From NCBI RefSeq assembly GCF_002159625.1, contig NZ_NFIZ01000004.1:62001-126000 (forward strand): a DNA stretch of 64,000 nt, written 5' to 3'. Within the stretch, counting starts at the first letter, position 1. Every line of letters begins with the position of its first letter. Of the stretch, positions 9,102 through 17,849 are shown piece after piece. Made by a program: the position numbers and the translations under genes. This DNA comes from Olsenella sp. An285. Lineage in GTDB: Bacteria > Actinomycetota > Coriobacteriia > Coriobacteriales > Atopobiaceae. The notes below the pieces were generated by a model. That model saw nothing but the letters and a program-made list of their open reading frames with translations. It did not search any database and had not been told where the DNA came from.

Positions 9102-9210
9102 CCCCGCCCGGGGCGGGTGGCTCCCGTCCCTCGGCTACAATAAAAAGTTCGACAGACGGCCGCAGATCCCGCGGCCCGGAAGAACGAGCCGAGAAGAACG
9201 GGAGGCCGCC

Positions 9211-11517
9211 ATGCGCTACGCGAGCGTCGCGCTCGACATACCAACGCGCCAGCTCGACGGCACGTTCTCCTACGCCGTGCCGGACGAGCTCGCGGACGCC
9301 GGCGTGACGACGGGCGCCACGGTGCTCGTGTCCTTCTCGCGCAGGCTCGCCGTGGGCTACGTGATGGCGGTCTCCACGGAGCCCCCCGAGGGGGTGGACC
9401 CCACGAGGGTGCTTCCCGTCGAGCAGCTCCTGGCGCCCCCCGCCTTTGACGACGCGGCGGCGCGCGTTGCCACGTGGATGGCGCGGGAGTACGCGTGCCC
9501 CCTCTGCGAGGCGGTGCGCCCCTTCCTGGCTCCCGGGCAGAAGGTGCGCGTGACCCGCGCCTCGGACGACGCCCCCTGGGAGCTCGTCTGCGAGCGCGCG
9601 GGCGCCGTGGACGCGCGCTGGGCCGCGCTCGAGCCCGCTGCCAACGACTACGTCCCGCCGCGCACGGCCTCTCGCCAGCGCGCGGTGATCGAGGCCCTGC
9701 GCGAGGGGCCGCAGCGCGTGTCCGAGCTCTCCGCCACCATACCCGGTGCCGCGAGCGCCGTCTCCGCCCTGGAGCGCCGCGGCGTCGTGGCGGTCACGCG
9801 CAGGCGCGAGCTGCGAGGGACGGGCGACACCACGCTCTCTTCCGCCTCCGCCCCGCGTCCCGAGCGCCTCACCGCGGGCCAGCTCGAGGCGCTTGCTGCC
9901 ATCGACGAGGCTCGCGCCGGCGCCCGGGGGGACGTCGTGCTGGTCGACGGGGTCACGGGCTCCGGCAAGACGGAGGTCTACCTCGCCGCCATCGAGCGCG
10001 CCCTCGCGGCGGGTCGCGGCGCGCTCGTGCTCGTGCCGGAGATCTCCCTCACTGCCCAGACCGTGGGGCGCTTTCGCAGCCGCTTCGGCGACGAGGTTGC
10101 CGTGCTGCACTCGCGCCTCTCCGCGGGCGAGCGCTTCGACCAGTGGGACCTCGTCCGGGCGGGGCGCGCCCGCGTGGTGGTGGGCGCCCGCTCGGCGCTC
10201 TTCGCGCCGCTCGCGGACCCTGGCCTCATCATCATCGACGAGGAGCACGAGGGCTCCTACAAGCAGGACAATTCCCCGCGCTACCACGCCCGCGAGGTCG
10301 CGGCCGAGCTCGCGCGCGAGCGCGGGGCGGCGCTCGTCCTGGGGTCTGCCACGCCCTCCCTCGAGGCGCTCGCGCGCTGCCGCGAGGGCGCCTTTCGCGG
10401 AGCGCGCTGGGTGCGCGTGGAGATGCCGGAGCGGCCGGCGGGCTCCGTGCTGCCGCGCGTCACCGTGGTGGACATGGCGGAGCAGTTCCGCTCGGGGGGC
10501 CGCTCGATCTTCTCGGCACCGCTTGTCGAGGCCCTGCGCGGCGTGGTCGAGCGGCGTGAGAAGGCCGTCCTCATGCTCAACCGCCGCGGCTTCGCCAACT
10601 TCCTCATGTGCCGCGAGTGCGGGTGCGTGCCCGAGTGCCCGCACTGCTCCACGGCGCTCACCTATCACGAGCGCGGGCACATGCTCGCCTGCCACACGTG
10701 CGGGAGAAGCTGGCCCGTGCGCGCCTACCCCGACCCGTCCACCACGTGCCCCAACTGCGGCAGCCGCTACCTCGCCGCCTTTGGCGTGGGCACCCAGCGC
10801 GTGGAGGACGAGCTCTCCATGCTCCTGCCCGCAGACGTCGAGGTCATCCGGATGGACGCGGACACCACGCGGGCGAAGGGCGCCCACCAGCGCCTGCTCG
10901 AGCAGTTTGACGCGGCCGAGTGCGCCGTGCTCGTGGGCACGCAGATGATTGCCAAGGGGCTCGACTTCCCGGAGGTCACGCTCGTGGGCGTGATCAACGC
11001 GGACACCATGCTCAAGCTGCCGGACTTCCGCGCCGCCGAGCGCACCTACGACCTCCTGGAGCAGGTTGCGGGCCGCGCGGGGAGGGGCAGGCGCCCCGGC
11101 GAGGTCGTGGTGCAGACGTACTGGGCCTCGCACCCCGCCATGCGCGCCGTTTCCGCCCACGATCGCGCCCTCTTCCTCGAGCCCGAGCTCGCGGAGCGCG
11201 CCGAGGCCAGCTACCCTCCCTACAGCCGGCTCTCCAACGTGGTGGCGTGGGGCCGCTCCGAGCGCGACGTCCGCGCCGCCACGGCAGACCTCGCCGACGC
11301 CCTGCGCGGGCGCGTGGGCACGACCCCGGGCTGGGAGGTGCTGGGCCCCGCGGACTGCGCGCGTGCCCGTGCCAAGGACCAGGTGCGCCGCCACGTGATG
11401 GTGAAGGCCCCTCCCGGCGCGGACGTGGGTCCCGTGCTCAAGGAGTGCGTCGCATCGCTCGGGCGGCGCGCGGGTATTAACATTGCTGTGGACGTTGACG
11501 CGTACGACATGATGTGA
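9211..11517 (+). CDS. priA: Primosomal protein N' (replication restart helicase PriA)
   Basis: A 768-residue protein from ATG 9211 with GGGAGG upstream. The N-terminal DNA-binding domain is followed by the helicase core: Walker A VTGSGKTEVYL, box II IIIDEEHEGSYKQ and the superfamily-2 motif VLGSATPSLEA. The inserted zinc-binding region carries four cysteine pairs (CRECGCVPECPHC, then CHTC and CPNCGS). The C-terminal lobe contains IAKGLDFPEVTLVG and EQVAGRAGRG. PriA reloads the replisome at stalled forks. A plausible -10 box, TACAAT (9136-9141), follows the hairpin near 9102-9118, and one CGAGAAGAAC copy (9190-9199) sits just ahead of the ribosome site. It begins the priA-def-fmt-rsmB group. 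Confidence 0.95.
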   Translation: MRYASVALDIPTRQLDGTFSYAVPDELADAGVTTGATVLVSFSRRLAVGYVMAVSTEPPEGVDPTRVLPVEQLLAPPAFDDAAARVATWMAREYACPLCEAVRPFLAPGQKVRVTRASDDAPWELVCERAGAVDARWAALEPAANDYVPPRTASRQRAVIEALREGPQRVSELSATIPGAASAVSALERRGVVAVTRRRELRGTGDTTLSSASAPRPERLTAGQLEALAAIDEARAGARGDVVLVDGVTGSGKTEVYLAAIERALAAGRGALVLVPEISLTAQTVGRFRSRFGDEVAVLHSRLSAGERFDQWDLVRAGRARVVVGARSALFAPLADPGLIIIDEEHEGSYKQDNSPRYHAREVAAELARERGAALVLGSATPSLEALARCREGAFRGARWVRVEMPERPAGSVLPRVTVVDMAEQFRSGGRSIFSAPLVEALRGVVERREKAVLMLNRRGFANFLMCRECGCVPECPHCSTALTYHERGHMLACHTCGRSWPVRAYPDPSTTCPNCGSRYLAAFGVGTQRVEDELSMLLPADVEVIRMDADTTRAKGAHQRLLEQFDAAECAVLVGTQMIAKGLDFPEVTLVGVINADTMLKLPDFRAAERTYDLLEQVAGRAGRGRRPGEVVVQTYWASHPAMRAVSAHDRALFLEPELAERAEASYPPYSRLSNVVAWGRSERDVRAATADLADALRGRVGTTPGWEVLGPADCARARAKDQVRRHVMVKAPPGADVGPVLKECVASLGRRAGINIAVDVDAYDMM

Positions 11518-11564
11518 CGCCGACCCACCCGGCACGACGCCGGGGCCGGCAGAAGGAGGAACCC

Positions 11565-12110
11565 ATGAACGAGCTCAGCCAGATCGTGCTCTCGCCCGAC
11601 CCGCGCCTCAAGGAGGAGTGCGCGCCCATCGAGGTCATCGACGACGAGGTCCGCGCCCTTGCCAAGCGCATGCTCAAGGTCATGTACGCCGCGGACGGCT
11701 GCGGCCTCGCGGGCCCGCAGATCGGCGAGATGCGCCAGATCGTGGTCATCGACGTCGACTACGCCGGCAAGGGCGGCAAGAAGAACCCCTACGTGCTCAT
11801 CAACCCGCGCATCATCACGGCGGACGGCCCCGAGCGCGAGGGCTCCGAGGGCTGCCTCTCGTTCCCCGGCGTCTCCGTGCGCGTGAGCCGGCCCTCCCAC
11901 GTGGTGGTGCAGGCCAAGAACCTGGACGGCGACCTCATGCAGTACGAGGCGGCGGACAACCTGCTCGCCGTGTGCCTCCAGCATGAGATCGACCACGTCC
12001 ACGGCGTGACGATGTTCGACCATCTGGCGCCGATGCGCCGCGCCGAGGCGGAGCGCGAGTACCAGGAGGCGCTCGCCGCGGGCGCCCGCCCCGGCGACAC
12101 CGAGGTCTAG
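11565..12110 (+). CDS. def: Peptide deformylase
   Basis: A 181-residue protein from ATG 11565, with AGAAGGAGGA as a strong ribosome site. The three deformylase motifs are intact: GLAGPQIG, EGCLSFPG (metal-binding Cys) and QHEIDHVHG (HExxH zinc/iron site). It removes the formyl group from nascent N-terminal methionine. It is followed after 10 nt by fmt, the enzyme that adds the formyl group to initiator tRNA, the common actinobacterial arrangement. Confidence 0.97.
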   Translation: MNELSQIVLSPDPRLKEECAPIEVIDDEVRALAKRMLKVMYAADGCGLAGPQIGEMRQIVVIDVDYAGKGGKKNPYVLINPRIITADGPEREGSEGCLSFPGVSVRVSRPSHVVVQAKNLDGDLMQYEAADNLLAVCLQHEIDHVHGVTMFDHLAPMRRAEAEREYQEALAAGARPGDTEV

Positions 12111-12120
12111 GGAGGCTCGC

Positions 12121-13080
12121 ATGACTGCCGAGAAGAACGTGGGTACGGGGGCGGACGGCGCCAGGCTCCGCGTGGTCTTCATGGGCACGCCCGACTTCGC
12201 CGTGCCCTCCCTCGAGGCGCTCGCCGCGGCGCACGACGTTGAGCTCGTGCTTACGCGCCCGGACGCCGTGCGCGGCCGCGGGAGGGCGCTCGTGCCCTCG
12301 CCGGTCAAGGCCCGGGCGCTCGAGCTCGGCCTTCCCGTGCTCGAGGCCTCGCGCGTGACGCCCGAGGTCATGGACGCGCTGCGCGCCGCCGCGCCCGACG
12401 TGGTCTGCGTGGCCGCCTACGGCTGCATCCTGCCGGACGAGGTCCTCGAGCTCGCGCCCGCCGGCTGCGTGAACGTGCACGCCTCGCTCCTGCCGCGCTG
12501 GCGCGGCGCCGCCCCCATCCAGCGCGCCATCCTCGCCGGGGACGCCGAGACGGGCGTCTCCATCATGCGGATAGGCCACGGGGTGGACACGGGCGCATAC
12601 TGCGCGCAGGCAGCCACCGCGGTCGCCGGGAAGGGGACCGAGGAGCTCACGGCCGAGCTCGCGCGCATGGGCGCGAAGCTCCTGGCGGAGACGCTGCCCT
12701 CGGTGGTGGACGGCACTGCCGTCTGGACGGAGCAGGACGAGGCGCTCGTCACCCATGCCGCCAAGGTGGGCAAGGCCGAGATGCTGCTCGACCCGGCGGA
12801 CGCGGTCGAGAAGAACCTCGCGCGCGTGCTCGCGTCCGGGGACACCGCGCCGGCGCGCTGCTCCGTGGCTGGTCGCGGGGCGCGCGTGTGCGCCGCCGCG
12901 GCAGGGGAGAGGGACGTGGCCGCCGGGTCCGTGCTCGTGGCGCGCGGCCGCGTCTGGCTCGGCTGCGAGGGCGGCTCGATCGAGGTCCTGCGCGTGAAGC
13001 CGGACGGCAAGCGCGAGATGGAGGCCTCCGCGTGGGCGGCCGGCCTGCGCGGGGACGGCATCTCCTGGGAGCGGGCGTAG
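12121..13080 (+). CDS. fmt: Methionyl-tRNA formyltransferase
   Basis: A 319-residue protein from ATG 12121 with GGGAGG six bases upstream. The Rossmann part begins VVFMGTPDFAVPSLEAL, and the catalytic region contains NVHASLLPRWRGAAPIQRAI (the Asn/His pair) and the folate-loop motif MRIGHGVDTG. The C-terminal OB-like domain completes the family length. Codons 3-6 (AEKN) are encoded by the over-represented 10-mer CGAGAAGAAC. The stop codon overlaps the GTG start of rsmB by one base. Confidence 0.96.
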   Translation: MTAEKNVGTGADGARLRVVFMGTPDFAVPSLEALAAAHDVELVLTRPDAVRGRGRALVPSPVKARALELGLPVLEASRVTPEVMDALRAAAPDVVCVAAYGCILPDEVLELAPAGCVNVHASLLPRWRGAAPIQRAILAGDAETGVSIMRIGHGVDTGAYCAQAATAVAGKGTEELTAELARMGAKLLAETLPSVVDGTAVWTEQDEALVTHAAKVGKAEMLLDPADAVEKNLARVLASGDTAPARCSVAGRGARVCAAAAGERDVAAGSVLVARGRVWLGCEGGSIEVLRVKPDGKREMEASAWAAGLRGDGISWERA

Positions 13081-14414
13081 TGGCCCGCGCCACGGCGGCC
13101 CGTCGCTGCGCGCTCGCCCTGCTGGGGGAGCGCCGGCGCCGCGACGCCCGCGCCCGCGACCTCCTGCGGGGGTCCGAGGCGCTCTCGGGGCTCCCCGAGC
13201 GCGACCGCGCCTTCGCAACGCGCCTCGTCCTTGGCGCCACCGCCGCCGAGGACGCCCTCGACCGCGCCGTCGACGCGCACCTGCGCCGTGGCGCGCACCT
13301 GGAGCCCCGCGTGAGGGACGCCCTGCGCCTGGCCGCCTTCGAGCTCCTCTATCTGGGGGAGCGCTCGGACGTGGCGGTGAGCCAGGGGGTCGAGCTCGTG
13401 CGCGGCGTGGCGCCGCGAGCCGCCGGACTTGCCAACGCCGTGCTGCGCCGCGTGGCCGAGGGTGACGCCCCCGCGCTCGCCGCGGCGCGCGAGCGCGTGG
13501 CGAGCGGGAGCTCTGACGCCTCTGACCTCGCCCTCGTTGGCGCTCTTCCCGAGTGGCTCTGCGAGCGGGCGCTTGCCTCGCTCGGACCCGCGGACGCCTC
13601 CGCGTGGGCGATGGGCGCGCTGGGCCCTGCGGGCGCCTGGGTGGCCGCCAACCGCGCGCGGCTTTCCCTCCGCGAGGCAGAGACCCTTCTCGCCAAGGCC
13701 GGCTGCGACCCCGTCGCGGGCCCCGTGGCGGGGTCGTTCCTGCTGGGCGCGCCCGCGCGCCTCGCACCCTCCGGTCTCGTCGAGCGCGTGGACGTGCTGC
13801 CCTGTGACCTTGCGGCGCAGGAGGCTGCGCTCGCCGCCGCGCCCGAGCCCGGCAGCCGCGTGCTCGAGGTGGGGCAGGGGCGTGGCACCAAGACCGTGCT
13901 GCTCGAGGGCGCTGCCGTCGCCGCGGGAGGCCCCTGCGAGATCGTCGCCGTGGAGCTCGGCCCGCGCAAGTCCGCGCTCGCGGCGCGCCGCATGGAGGCC
14001 GCGGGGGTGGCGGAGCACGTCGCGTGCGTTGCGGCCGACGGGCGCGCGCTTGGCGGGGATGACCTGCCCGACGTTCTTCTCGGTACGTTTGACCTGGTCT
14101 TTGTTGATGCGCCGTGCACCGGCACGGGCACGCTCGCCCGCCACCCGGAGATCGCGTGGTCGCTTGAGTCGAGCGCGCCCGAGGAGCTCGCGGCGCTGCA
14201 GGGGGAGATTCTCTCGGCTGCCGCCGCGCGCGTGGCTCCCGGCGGCAGGCTCGTGTACGCCACCTGCTCCGTCCTCGCCGAGGAGGACGAGCGCGTTGTC
14301 GACGCGTTTCTCTCCAGTGCCACCGGCGCGGGCTTCGAGCTCGTGGCGGCGTCGCGCACGCCCGTCCGCCCCAACACGGACACGCACTTCCACGCCGAGC
14401 TTCGCCGGCGGTAG
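13080..14414 (+). CDS. rsmB: 16S rRNA (cytosine-967-C5)-methyltransferase
   Basis: A 444-residue protein starting at GTG 13080, whose G is the last base of the fmt stop. The N-terminal NusB-like helical domain (about 1-140) is followed by a SAM-dependent methyltransferase domain. The SAM motif is VLEVGQGRGTKT. Both catalytic cysteines are present, in DAPCTGTGTLARHPEI and YATCSV. Gly-Gln-Gly replaces the more usual AAPGGK-type glycine loop, a modest deviation. It acts on the small ribosomal subunit RNA and is co-transcribed with priA, def and fmt. Confidence 0.92.
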   Translation: MARATAARRCALALLGERRRRDARARDLLRGSEALSGLPERDRAFATRLVLGATAAEDALDRAVDAHLRRGAHLEPRVRDALRLAAFELLYLGERSDVAVSQGVELVRGVAPRAAGLANAVLRRVAEGDAPALAAARERVASGSSDASDLALVGALPEWLCERALASLGPADASAWAMGALGPAGAWVAANRARLSLREAETLLAKAGCDPVAGPVAGSFLLGAPARLAPSGLVERVDVLPCDLAAQEAALAAAPEPGSRVLEVGQGRGTKTVLLEGAAVAAGGPCEIVAVELGPRKSALAARRMEAAGVAEHVACVAADGRALGGDDLPDVLLGTFDLVFVDAPCTGTGTLARHPEIAWSLESSAPEELAALQGEILSAAAARVAPGGRLVYATCSVLAEEDERVVDAFLSSATGAGFELVAASRTPVRPNTDTHFHAELRRR

Positions 14415-14896
14415 GGACTGTCAAGCGCGCCTGCCCGGAGGCGACGTCAAGCTTGCGTGGTGGACTTCCCCGCGGTTCTGGGGACGGGGCGTCGATCGTG
14501 CCTGTCATAATCGCCCTGCGATTGGGTGGTCCGGGCTCGCCGCGTTCCTTGTTCGCGCCCCTCCGTGCAGAATCCGGTGCGATTGGGCAATGTCTTTTAT
14601 ATCAAGTCCCGACGTAATCAAAGATGCTGCCCAATCGCGCCCGCTTTCTGACGAGAAGAACAAGCGGGACTTTATCTCTCCGCTTGCGCTTGCCCGCAAG
14701 ATGGCGAGCCCATCAAAGATGTTGCCCAGTCGCAAGGGGATTTCGCAGGACGCCGCGTGAGAGGGGACTCCGGGGGAGAGCGGCATGCCTGCGAGGAGCG
14801 CAACGCCTGTGGGGAGTCGCCGGCGGAGGACGGGGTGCCGGTAGAGATGCGCTCGGGGCGAGAAGGTCGCGGCGCGCCTGGCCTGGCCGTCTGGCC
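14415..14896. repeat. Intergenic region with GCGATTGGGCA repeat cluster
   Basis: This 482-nt gap between rsmB (+) and the HAD gene (-) holds no credible gene. A core GCGATTGGGCAACATCTTTG appears four times: a short form at 14519-14527, near 14580-14602, and inverted at about 14617-14639 and 14711-14733. Copies 2 and 3 can fold into a long hairpin. A smaller hairpin, CCCGCTT/AAGCGGG (14640-14669), carries the motif CGAGAAGAAC (14652-14661) in its loop. The gap also lies between convergent genes, so some elements may terminate transcription. Confidence 0.75.
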
Positions 14897-15580
14897 TCAG
14901 CCCACGAGCCCCTCCCAGCCCTCGATCGCAAGGTCCGCCTCGCGGCGAAGCTCGCCCCAGGGCTGACGCGGGTCCTCGCAGCGCACGGCCACGGCGCGCA
15001 TGCCCGCGCGATGGGCGGACATCACGCCGGGCAGGATGTCCTCGAAGACGCAGCAGCCCTCGGGGGCAACGCCCAGCCGACGAGCCGCCTCGAGGTAGAT
15101 GTCCGGATGGTCCTTGCCGCGCGCGACCTCGCGCCCGCAGACCACCATGTCAAAGAGGCCGTAGACGTCCACGTGCCGCATCGCTCCCAGCACGTGCGGG
15201 TCGTTGGTGGTGGCAAGGGCCAGCGGGACGCCCGCCCCTCTCAGCGCCCGAAGGTACGCCTCGGCGTCCGGGCGCAGCTCCACGGAGGTCTCGTAGAGGG
15301 CCGCCCCCAGGCGATTCCACTCGTCCACGATGTCGGAGACCTCGTCCCGCAGGCGGTAGCGCTCCACGCACCACTGCGCCCCTGCGGCGAAGCCCAGCGT
15401 GGCCAGCATGGCCGAGGCGTCCTCGTCGAACTCGAGCCCCCGCGAGGAGAAGAAGATCTCGTCCACCCGGCGCCAGAGGTGCCAGGTCTCTGCAAGCGTG
15501 CCGTCGAAGTCGAGAATCGCGGCCGAGAAGGACGGCGGCCAGAGGCCCGCCCGGCGCTTCGCGCTGCTGCCCGGCGTCAT
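14897..15580 (-). CDS. HAD-superfamily hydrolase (phosphatase/mutase-like)
   Basis: A 227-residue protein whose ATG 15580 overlaps the stop of the TPR gene (ATGA). HAD motif I is ILDFDGTLAET, motif II TTNDPHV, motif III the K in GKDHPDIYLEAARRLG, and motif IV CVFEDILPGVMSAHRAGM. The alpha-helical cap between motifs I and II is of the phosphoglycolate phosphatase/beta-phosphoglucomutase type. The substrate is not deducible. It is the last gene of a minus-strand operon with the TPR and probably DUF1015 genes. Confidence 0.85.
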   Translation of the reverse strand: MTPGSSAKRRAGLWPPSFSAAILDFDGTLAETWHLWRRVDEIFFSSRGLEFDEDASAMLATLGFAAGAQWCVERYRLRDEVSDIVDEWNRLGAALYETSVELRPDAEAYLRALRGAGVPLALATTNDPHVLGAMRHVDVYGLFDMVVCGREVARGKDHPDIYLEAARRLGVAPEGCCVFEDILPGVMSAHRAGMRAVAVRCEDPRQPWGELRREADLAIEGWEGLVG

Positions 15581-17805
15581 CGGTCCGGCTCGTCCTCGAT
15601 CGAGCGGAGCATGCCAAAGTGGACGTCGTCGCGGGAGAGGGCGCAGAGCTCGCGCATGAGGTCGCGCGCCACGGTGAAGACACCGGCGTTCGTGGCGGCG
15701 CGGGCAGCCTCCAGGAGCGCGGTGCCCACCTCCTCCGTGGGGGCGAGCGGTATGCCCGCCGCGCGCAGGACGGAGTCGGCCTGGTCCCCCTCGAGCGAGC
15801 TCCCGGCGGAGAGCCCAACGTGGCCGATGAGCGCCACGACGGCGAGTCCCGCCATGAGGGCGGGGGCGCCCAGGTGGCGCGTCGCGCGCTGGTAGCACGC
15901 CTGGGCGGCGAGCACGTGGCCGTGCTGCCACTGGAGCTGCGCCATCCCCAGGTAGCCGATGCCCAGGCCCTCGGGGTCGTGCGCGAGCGAGAGGAGGCGC
16001 CTGAGCTCCTCCTCGGCCGCCTCCGTGTCTCCCGCTGCCTCGAGGCACTGGGCGAGGTTCGCGCTCGCCTGCGAGGAGAGCGGCGCCACCTCCGCGGCGC
16101 GTCGGGCGTGCGCGACGGCGTTCTCAACCCGCCCGCGCGCGATGTCGGCCGCTGCGGCGATCATGTGGGCCTCGAGGTAGGGTGCCGGCGCGAGCCGGCA
16201 CTCCTCGCCGGGGCGGGCAAGGAGCCGGTTGTAGAGTGCGCGGTCCGTGTACGATCCAAACGAGCGCCAGCTCACGGTATCCGTGTCGTCATAGGTGCCG
16301 AGCCCGTCGACAGGCAGGAGCGCCTCGGTCACGGCGCGCCCCGCGGCGTCGAGGTCGCGCGAGACGAGGGCGTCCCGGGCGCGCGAGCAGGCGCGGGCGA
16401 GGTCCGTCCCCTCCACGAGTGCCTCCTCGATGGCGAAGGGGTCGTCCGGGAGCGTGCCTTCCACCAGCATCGAGGCGCAGCGGCGGGCGGCGTCGAGCAC
16501 GTCCTCGTGCCCGTCCTCGCGCGCGGCGGAGAGCAGCATGCGCACGTTCTTCTCGGTGGAGTCGCCGAGCTCCCTCACGAGCTCGGAGGCGACGCGCTGC
16601 CGGTGTGCCCGCTCGTTGGCAGAGAGCCCGTCCACGCGCGCGCACCCCAGGGCGCTCGCCGCGGCCCCTCCCAGCGTGCGCTCGGAGAGCTCCGGCGGGT
16701 CGTAGCGCTCGGGCGGGCAGAGCCGCTCGTCGTCGAGCGAGAAGGTCTGGCGGACCGGCGAGAGCGTCCTGTCGTCCTCCTCCAGGGCAAAGCCCGCCGC
16801 ACGCAGCACGGCGAGGGCGTCGAAGGAGCCCGTGAGGTCCACCTCGGCCAGTCCCGAGCGCCTGAGGGTGCCGGAGTAGTAGCAGGCGTGGTCAGAGGAC
16901 GTGTCCACCACGCCGGCGATCCACACCTCGGAGACCTGTGGCGCCACGGCAAAGGCGTAGCCCGCCGCCAGGACGGCGAGGCGGGCGTTGTAGTCCGTCG
17001 CGGCGCGGCGGCGCATCTCTCGCGTGGCGGGCACGATGCCGAGGCCGTCCACGTAGCACGTTGCCGCCCAGGCGTCGGGCGGCACGAGGTCGAGCTCGAA
17101 GGCGGCGGTGCCGCGGGCGACGTTCACGCGGAAGCGCGCGGTGAGGCGATAGGGGAGGCGAAAGGACTCGACGCCCAGGGCAAGGGCGCGGCGGACGTCC
17201 CACTCGCCCACGGCGGGCGCGTCGGCGTGCGAGACCACGTCCGCCACCTGCGCGGTCACGGAGCGGGCGACGCGCTGCTCGGCGCGCACGATCTCCTCCA
17301 GCGTGGCGTCGTCGGGGCTCGGCAGCACGCGGCTGGCAAGGAGCACGGAGTTCAGCGCGGCCTCTATGCGGATGACGCGGACGAGCGCGAGGTATGAGAC
17401 CTGGGAATCGTCAAGGCGCAGGTAGAAGAGATCGGAGGTGCGCGGCCGGACGACGTGGAGGCTCGGGAGCTCGACGTCGGTCTCGAGAAGGCCCGCCTCC
17501 ACGAGGCGCGTGGCGAGGTGGACCTCGAGCGGGCTCGGCGGCAGCACGGGGGAGCCGCCTGAGGCGTCTGCCCCGATGCGGCCCCTCACGTCCACCACGA
17601 GGCCGGATAGGAGCGCCATCGGGTCGGGCGAGGCGGCGAGGGAGCGCGAGAGGCCCTCGACGTCGAGGACGGTGGTGTTGCCGTCCGGTGCGCTCGCGCC
17701 GTCCGGGGAGTCCTCGCCCACGTTGGGCAGGGGGTCGTCGTCCACGCTCACGAGCGCGGCGAAGAGCCTGCCCAGCCTTCCGCGGCCGCTGGTCTCGTCT
17801 GACAT
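15577..17805 (-). CDS. TPR-repeat protein of unknown function
   Basis: A 742-residue protein from ATG 17805, with GGGAGGTGCC directly upstream; a longer frame to 18225 overlaps the DUF1015 gene. The N-terminal half is an acidic mixed domain without a recognised motif. Residues about 530-640 look like tetratricopeptide repeats (AVAHARRAAEVAPLSSQASA, then NLAQCLEAAGDTEAAEEELR), suggesting a scaffold role. There is no signal peptide or membrane segment. It is coupled to the HAD gene by ATGA overlap. A copy of the 10-mer (16546-16555, reading EKN) lies inside. Confidence 0.65.
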   Translation of the reverse strand: MSDETSGRGRLGRLFAALVSVDDDPLPNVGEDSPDGASAPDGNTTVLDVEGLSRSLAASPDPMALLSGLVVDVRGRIGADASGGSPVLPPSPLEVHLATRLVEAGLLETDVELPSLHVVRPRTSDLFYLRLDDSQVSYLALVRVIRIEAALNSVLLASRVLPSPDDATLEEIVRAEQRVARSVTAQVADVVSHADAPAVGEWDVRRALALGVESFRLPYRLTARFRVNVARGTAAFELDLVPPDAWAATCYVDGLGIVPATREMRRRAATDYNARLAVLAAGYAFAVAPQVSEVWIAGVVDTSSDHACYYSGTLRRSGLAEVDLTGSFDALAVLRAAGFALEEDDRTLSPVRQTFSLDDERLCPPERYDPPELSERTLGGAAASALGCARVDGLSANERAHRQRVASELVRELGDSTEKNVRMLLSAAREDGHEDVLDAARRCASMLVEGTLPDDPFAIEEALVEGTDLARACSRARDALVSRDLDAAGRAVTEALLPVDGLGTYDDTDTVSWRSFGSYTDRALYNRLLARPGEECRLAPAPYLEAHMIAAAADIARGRVENAVAHARRAAEVAPLSSQASANLAQCLEAAGDTEAAEEELRRLLSLAHDPEGLGIGYLGMAQLQWQHGHVLAAQACYQRATRHLGAPALMAGLAVVALIGHVGLSAGSSLEGDQADSVLRAAGIPLAPTEEVGTALLEAARAATNAGVFTVARDLMRELCALSRDDVHFGMLRSIEDEPDR

Positions 17806-17849
17806 GGCACCTCCCTCGTCCTTCTCGCCCCGCGCGTCGTGCCCGCGGC

